NCBI GenBank assembly: GCA_018240935.1
Contig: JAFEEV010000277.1
Span: 1 to 10,738 of the forward strand
Source of the DNA: Pseudomonadota bacterium
Lineage (GTDB): Bacteria; Pseudomonadota; Gammaproteobacteria; Burkholderiales; Nitrosomonadaceae
DNA length: 10,738 nucleotides
Reading direction: 5' to 3'
Position 1 is the first letter of the stretch, and every line of letters begins with the position of its first letter. The notes under the pieces were generated by a model that saw only the letters and a program-made list of their open reading frames with translations, was not told the origin of the DNA and ran no database searches. Position numbers and translations under genes: made by a program. This document shows positions 6,875 through 10,738 of the stretch, one piece after another.

Positions 6875-8050
6875 ATGTCCAAACTCTCATCCACACTTCA
6901 GAAAGCCGACCAATCTGAAGTTCTGTTTGATACCCACCCTGAAGTCAGTCTGAATTTTGAACACGTTCGTAATGCCTTAAAAGAAGGCTATCGACGACCT
7001 TTCTTGCTGGTTGATAGCAACATTATCCGGAATAAAACACGCCGCTTTAAGGCTGCGATGCCGCGCGTTCATCCGCATTACGCAGTTAAAGCCAATCCGG
7101 ACAAACGTGTATTGCAAACCCTGATCGAAGAAGGCGCTGGTTTTGAAATTGCTTCGATTGCCGAACTTGATATATTGCTCGAGTTGGGCGTACCCGCCGC
7201 TGAAATTTTCTACAGTAATCCGATGAAATCCAGAGCATATCTGGAATACGCCGCTGCCAAAGGCGTTGAATGGTACGTACTCGATAGCATTGAAGAAATG
7301 CGCAAAATCTTCAGCGTGAAGCCGGATGCGAAGTTGTATCTGCGCATCGACACCCCCAATATCGGCAGCGACTGGCCGCTAGCCGGCAAATTCGGCACCC
7401 ACCTTGCCGACATCAACGAAATCATCCAGGAAGCAGCAAAACTCAAAGCGGATTTGGCCGGTGTCACTTTTCACGTCGGCTCGCAATGCCGCAATCCTCA
7501 GAATTGGCGTGTTGGCATTGAGCGCGCAAAAAAAGTCTTCGCCGAAATGCAGCTGGCCGGTTTGAATCCCCGATTACTGAATATCGGCGGCGGTTATCCG
7601 GTTCGCCACGTCAAACCGATCCCGTCCATCGAAATCATTGCCGAAGTGATCAACGCAGCTATCGCCGATTTCCCCGACAGTGTCCGCATCATGGCGGAAC
7701 CCGGCCGTTATTTGGTATCGGATTCAGCTTATTTCGTTTGCCGCGTGGTTGGCACGGCAACGCGCAATGGCAAACGGTGGATGTACTGGGATGCCGGTAT
7801 GTTCGGCGGTGTCATCGAAATGACCGAAGGATTGCGTTATGAAATTCTCACCGACCGCAAAGGCAACAATATCCCTTGGTCGATTGCCGGTCCAACCTGT
7901 GATTCGGTCGATATTCTGACGCATGACTTGATGCTGCCTAACGATATTCAGGAAGGTGATTTCATCTACATACCCAACGCTGGCGCCTACACGACGGCAT
8001 ACGCCAGCAATTTCAACGGATTCCCGTTACCTGACGTGAAAGTGATTTAG
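6875..8050 (+). CDS. Fold-type III PLP-dependent decarboxylase (ornithine/lysine type)
   Basis: This enzyme of the eukaryotic-ODC/alanine-racemase-fold group most probably decarboxylates ornithine to putrescine (or lysine to cadaverine) in the cytosol. The 391 residues show the PLP lysine Lys72 in HYAVKANP, FEIASIAELDILLELGV (90-106), FYSNPMKS, FHVGSQC with His200, the glycine loop NIGGGYP (237-242), EPGRY (275-279), GPTCDSVD with the catalytic-type Cys342 and Asp343, and GAYTTAYASNFNGFP (370-384) with the PLP-contacting Tyr372. Where T. brucei ODC has the substrate-binding 'YD' (Asp332), my alignment gives 'EG' (Glu318-Gly319) in FGGVIEMTEGL, so substrate is not fixed by sequence. The ATG at 6875 has AGGAG at 6863-6867 (7-nt spacer). 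It is preceded by a leader frame and followed by a hairpin terminator, so it forms its own transcription unit. speC would be the usual name if ornithine is confirmed. Confidence 0.93.
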   Translation: MSKLSSTLQKADQSEVLFDTHPEVSLNFEHVRNALKEGYRRPFLLVDSNIIRNKTRRFKAAMPRVHPHYAVKANPDKRVLQTLIEEGAGFEIASIAELDILLELGVPAAEIFYSNPMKSRAYLEYAAAKGVEWYVLDSIEEMRKIFSVKPDAKLYLRIDTPNIGSDWPLAGKFGTHLADINEIIQEAAKLKADLAGVTFHVGSQCRNPQNWRVGIERAKKVFAEMQLAGLNPRLLNIGGGYPVRHVKPIPSIEIIAEVINAAIADFPDSVRIMAEPGRYLVSDSAYFVCRVVGTATRNGKRWMYWDAGMFGGVIEMTEGLRYEILTDRKGNNIPWSIAGPTCDSVDILTHDLMLPNDIQEGDFIYIPNAGAYTTAYASNFNGFPLPDVKVI

Positions 8051-8090
8051 GCATCCGGAGCAGCATGCTTTGAACCATTACCGCCCGGAA

Positions 8091-8126
8091 AAATAGTGAA
8101 GTGGTTGTAAAACTACTTCACTATTT
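8091..8126. terminator. Bidirectional hairpin terminator between decarboxylase and folA
   Basis: A 16-bp inverted repeat, AAATAGTGAAGTGGTT (8091-8106) and AACTACTTCACTATTT (8111-8126), closes on a GTAA tetraloop (GNRA type). All pairs are Watson-Crick except one G-U. On the minus strand the stem runs into TTTTT, a usable U-tract for thyA-folA transcripts. On the plus strand the tail is TTTCTGTTCT, weaker but T-rich. It sits between the two convergent stop codons (8050 and 8162). Confidence 0.88.
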
Positions 8127-8161
8127 CTGTTCTCAGCCCCCGCAAAATCTCCGGAGAATTG

Positions 8162-8680
8162 CTATACCGTGCTTGATTTACGCTGCAGCACGACAAAATG
8201 ATATTCCAAACCGCCTTCGTTTTCCGCAATGTGTTTGTCGCGCTGCGTTTCCTCCCATTCACTGCGATCAAATTCCGGAAAAAAAACATCACCGTCGAAA
8301 TCCCGCTGAATCTCGGTAATGTACATGCGCTGGCATATTTTGAGCGCTTGCCGGTACAATTTCTCGCCGCCGATGATGAAATTCTCGCTATGACTATTGC
8401 TGGTTTCCTCGCATATCAGCAACGCATCCTCAAGCGAATGAACAACCATCGCCCCAGGCACTTCGTAATCCGCTTGACGGGTAATGATGACATTGGCTCT
8501 TCCGGGCAGGGGTTTACCGATGGATTCATACGTTTTTCTCCCCATCACAATGGTTTGCCCCATCGTCAGGAATTTGAAATGCTTCAAATCGGCCGGCAAA
8601 TGCCACGGCAAACGGTTGTTGCGGCCGATCACCCGGTTTTTCGCCATCGCCACGAGGATGGATAGATGTAACGGTGTCAT
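8162..8680 (-). CDS. folA: Dihydrofolate reductase
   Basis: Cytosolic NADPH-dependent reduction of dihydrofolate to tetrahydrofolate, regenerating the cofactor oxidised by the adjacent thyA product. The 172 residues (E. coli 159) carry [25 protein letters not shown], with the catalytic acid Asp31 (E. coli Asp27) in LPADL, the cofactor site [15 protein letters not shown] (47-61), the [13 protein letters not shown] segment with Gly104-Gly105, and YITEI with Thr122 (E. coli Thr113 counterpart). The C-terminus is slightly longer ([18 protein letters not shown]). Its ATG overlaps the thyA stop (ATGA) and there is no own Shine-Dalgarno, so translation should be coupled to thyA. The terminator at 8091-8126 lies 35 nt beyond the stop. 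Confidence 0.98.
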   Translation of the reverse strand: MTPLHLSILVAMAKNRVIGRNNRLPWHLPADLKHFKFLTMGQTIVMGRKTYESIGKPLPGRANVIITRQADYEVPGAMVVHSLEDALLICEETSNSHSENFIIGGEKLYRQALKICQRMYITEIQRDFDGDVFFPEFDRSEWEETQRDKHIAENEGGLEYHFVVLQRKSSTV

Positions 8681-9471
8681 ACGGCTACCGGCGCCTTAAT
8701 CGCAGGATAAGGATCATAATTTTCCAAAACAAAATCTTCGTATTTAAAATCCAAAATTTCCCGGATACCGGGTTTTAATTTCATCAAGGGTAGCGCCCGG
8801 GGAACGCGCGACAGTTGTTCCCGGGCTTGTTCCAAATGATTCAGATAGAGATGCGCGTCACCCAAGGTATGCACAAAATCTCCCGCTTCCAGATTGCATA
8901 CTTGCGCAACCATCAGGGTGAGCAACGCATACGATGCGATATTGAAAGGCACGCCGAGAAAAATATCCGCGCTGCGCTGATAGAGCTGGCACGACAACCG
9001 GTTATCCGCGACATAAAACTGAAAAAAAGCATGGCACGGCGGCAAACGCATTTTATGTAAATCGCCCACATTCCAAGAAGAAACAATCAGGCGGCGCGAA
9101 TCGGGTGTGTTTTTTATCTGTTCAATCACTTGCCGCAGCTGATCAATATGCTTGCCGTCCGCTGTTGTCCAAGAACGCCATTGATGGCCGTATATCGGAC
9201 CCAGGTTACCTTGCGCATCCGCCCATTCGTCCCAGATCGTTACGCCCTGCTGATGCAAATAATCGATATTGGTATCGCCGCGCAAAAACCACAGCAGTTC
9301 GTGAATGATCGACTTCAAATGGCATTTTTTCGTTGTCACCAAAGGAAAACCATCCGCCAGATTAAAACGCATTTGATAACCGAACACCGATAGCGTGCCT
9401 GTACCCGTCCGATCCGGTTTGCGATGACCGTGCTCCATGACATGCTGCATTAATTCGAGATATTGGCGCAT
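8677..9471 (-). CDS. thyA: Thymidylate synthase
   Basis: Homodimeric cytosolic enzyme converting dUMP to dTMP with methylene-tetrahydrofolate, leaving dihydrofolate for the following folA product. At 264 residues it has exactly the E. coli length and aligns throughout: [11 protein letters not shown] (phosphate-binding Arg21), [11 protein letters not shown], the '[10 protein letters not shown]' stretch (125-134) with Arg126 and Arg127, catalytic Cys146 in [41 protein letters not shown] and the C-terminal KAPVAV closure. Nothing is missing. The ATG at 9471 has GGGGAG about 11 nt upstream, a rather distant ribosome site. It is the first gene of thyA-folA; its promoter should be in the AT-rich DNA shared with the divergent peptidase gene. 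Confidence 0.99.
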   Translation of the reverse strand: MRQYLELMQHVMEHGHRKPDRTGTGTLSVFGYQMRFNLADGFPLVTTKKCHLKSIIHELLWFLRGDTNIDYLHQQGVTIWDEWADAQGNLGPIYGHQWRSWTTADGKHIDQLRQVIEQIKNTPDSRRLIVSSWNVGDLHKMRLPPCHAFFQFYVADNRLSCQLYQRSADIFLGVPFNIASYALLTLMVAQVCNLEAGDFVHTLGDAHLYLNHLEQAREQLSRVPRALPLMKLKPGIREILDFKYEDFVLENYDPYPAIKAPVAV

Positions 9472-9639
9472 CTCTATTTAAGCTCCCCGGTGAAATCAGA
9501 ATAAATCCGTTTATTGAAAGGCTTTACCAGCCATAAAGCATATAAGACGTATATAATAACAATATTACAACAATCATTCTGTATGCAATGACACACCATA
9601 TTGTCATTCAAGCAATACTATTCAACAGGAAAGCTTTCA
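9472..9639. promoter_or_regulatory. AT-rich divergent thyA/peptidase control region with palindrome
   Basis: This 168-nt stretch separates divergent genes and must hold both promoters. It contains several TATAAT-like boxes around 9541-9557 (TATAAG at 9541-9546, TATAAT at 9552-9557), but no -35 at standard spacing that I would defend. A perfect 7-nt inverted repeat, AATGACA (9587-9593) and TGTCATT (9602-9608) with an 8-nt spacer, lies 31 nt before the peptidase ATG and has the size of a dimeric regulator's site. No other gene or RNA is visible here. Confidence 0.4.
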
Positions 9640-10738
9640 ATGCTGGCATCCCTTTTGCAAAACACATCATCTATCGATCAATCCGTTAAAGCGTCGCACA
9701 TTCTTGTAGTTCTCCCGAAGTTAGAAAAGCTTCCCAAAAAATTTGAAATTCCCGGTGAGGAATCACTGAACAAACTGCTTGTGCGGCGCGAGATGGCGTT
9801 GACCGATCTGATCGCCACGCCAGTCAATGCCAACCTGCCGGATGGAGAATTGTGTGCTTGGGTGATGATCGACACGGACCGTACGGTATTCGAGCAGCAA
9901 ACCGCTCTGCGCAAAGCCATCAAACCACTTCTCGCAGAAGGACCGGCTGAATTGCATATTGCCGTGTATGGCTCCACGCAGCAAAGAAAAAGTTTTTCCG
10001 AACTGGCTGTTTATGTTGCTTGGATTAATGGCGCAGTGCTGCCGGTTCGTAAAAATAAACCGGTTAGAAAGCCATTGGCAAAAATTTTTCTGTATGGCTA
10101 CAAAGATATCGGTAACTTCACCTTGCAACGTGCTTGCGCGGAAGGTAATTTACTCGCACGCGGTTTGACCGCGTTGCCGGCCAACGAGTTGACGCCCGCT
10201 ACCTACCGCCAGCAAATCAAGAAACTAGCCGATAGCGAGGGCTGGAAGTATCAAGAATACGATTTGAACAATCTGAGAGAAATCGGCGCAGGCGCTTTCG
10301 TGTCCGTTGCGCAAGGCAGTGATACCGAAGATGCCGCCATCGTTCATTTGCAGTATCAGTGCAAGTCAAGCTCTCAAAACAAAACCATTGCGATTGTAGG
10401 AAAAGGCATTTGCTTCGATACCGGCGGTCATAATTTAAAACCCGCCCGGTATATGCAGGGCATGCATGAGGATATGAACGGATCCGCCGTTGCATTGGGC
10501 ATTTTACTGGCGGCGACACGCGCCGAGATTCCAATTAAAATCGACTGCTGGCTTGCAATCGCGCAAAACCATATCAGTCCGCGCGCCTATAAGCAGAATG
10601 ACATCATTACGGCACTCAGCGGTTTGTCCATTGAGATTGTCCATACCGACGCAGAAGGGCGAATGGTTCTGGCTGACACGCTGACTTTGGCGAATAAATT
10701 GAAACCCGATCTGATCATCGATTTCGCCACCTTAACAG
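9640..10738 (+). CDS. M17 leucyl-aminopeptidase family protein, C-terminus cut by window edge
   Basis: Two-metal exopeptidase of the M17 (PepA) family, removing N-terminal residues from peptides in the cytosol. The frame runs from ATG 9640 (AGGAA at 9627-9631, 9-nt spacer) to the edge: 366 residues of an expected 450-500. The N-terminal domain (about 1-170) is divergent; the catalytic domain shows LARGLTALPANELTPATY, VGKGICFDTGGHNLKP with Lys255, Asp260 and Lys267, HEDM with Asp278, and HTDAEGR with Asp337, Glu339 and Arg341. All metal ligands and both catalytic residues (Lys267, Arg341) are kept. It departs from classical PepA at flanking positions: HTDAEGR for NTDAEGR, GGHNLKP for GGISLKP, and EDMNGSA for YDMGGAA. 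It is therefore a divergent paralogue rather than pepA itself, perhaps with altered specificity. Confidence 0.9.
   Translation, partial: MLASLLQNTSSIDQSVKASHILVVLPKLEKLPKKFEIPGEESLNKLLVRREMALTDLIATPVNANLPDGELCAWVMIDTDRTVFEQQTALRKAIKPLLAEGPAELHIAVYGSTQQRKSFSELAVYVAWINGAVLPVRKNKPVRKPLAKIFLYGYKDIGNFTLQRACAEGNLLARGLTALPANELTPATYRQQIKKLADSEGWKYQEYDLNNLREIGAGAFVSVAQGSDTEDAAIVHLQYQCKSSSQNKTIAIVGKGICFDTGGHNLKPARYMQGMHEDMNGSAVALGILLAATRAEIPIKIDCWLAIAQNHISPRAYKQNDIITALSGLSIEIVHTDAEGRMVLADTLTLANKLKPDLIIDFATLT

Noticed and set aside
6787..6880. Programmed +1 frameshift joining the 21-codon frame to the decarboxylase, like antizyme.
   Set aside because: The decarboxylase has its own good ribosome site and a normal family N-terminus. 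The frames overlap only between 6827 and 6852, and no clear slippery sequence is present.
8101..8319. 72-codon plus-strand frame after the decarboxylase.
   Set aside because: It starts inside the terminator stem, has no ribosome site and runs antisense into folA.
1..10738. Mobile elements, CRISPR array, tRNA genes, defence islands.
   Set aside because: No transposase, integrase, regularly spaced repeats, cloverleaf or defence-type gene could be seen on either strand.

Overview
The window reads as ordinary chromosome of a betaproteobacterium, most likely near Nitrosomonadales (Nitrosomonas/Nitrosospira-like). This is inferred from protein style, moderate GC content and gene order (metG divergent from mrp/apbC, with dcd behind it), not from a marker gene. 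No tRNA, rRNA, insertion sequence, integrase or CRISPR array is visible. Almost all of it is housekeeping metabolism. The one stretch that looks undescribed is the leader in front of a PLP-dependent amino-acid decarboxylase.

Left block (1-3436, minus strand): metG (methionyl-tRNA synthetase), a small DUF4440/NTF2-like gene, yggS/PLPBP (PLP homeostasis) and the start of a DUF2442 gene that runs off the left edge. They follow each other with a 9-nt gap, an ATGA overlap and a TGATG overlap, so they look like one translationally coupled operon. A 124-nt divergent region (3437-3560) holds an inverted repeat and a direct repeat that could be operators.

Middle block (3561-6521, plus strand): apbC/mrp (Fe-S cluster carrier ATPase), dcd (dCTP deaminase) and a secreted TIGR03790-family protein. 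That family is known for occurring in genomes that carry exosortase, so this genome probably has a PEP-CTERM/exosortase system elsewhere. Behind it lie a possible 30-codon gene remnant on the minus strand and an AT-rich region.

Decarboxylase locus (6671-8126, plus strand): an AT-rich upstream region, a sigma70-like promoter, a perfect nine-base Shine-Dalgarno, a 21-codon reading frame, then a fold-type III ornithine/lysine-type decarboxylase. The Shine-Dalgarno of the decarboxylase (GGAGCAAA) is perfectly complementary to codons 8-10 of the short frame (TTTGCTCC). The same segment can instead pair with an upstream AGCAAA. This is the layout of a translational attenuator run by a leader peptide, in logic like speFL-speF of enterobacteria but with no visible sequence similarity to it. 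A strong bidirectional hairpin terminator follows the decarboxylase.

Right block: thyA and folA (minus strand, ATGA overlap) form the classic thymidylate pair; with dcd the window encodes three steps of dTTP supply. Divergent from thyA, across an AT-rich region with a near-operator palindrome, starts an M17 leucyl-aminopeptidase-family gene that runs off the right edge.
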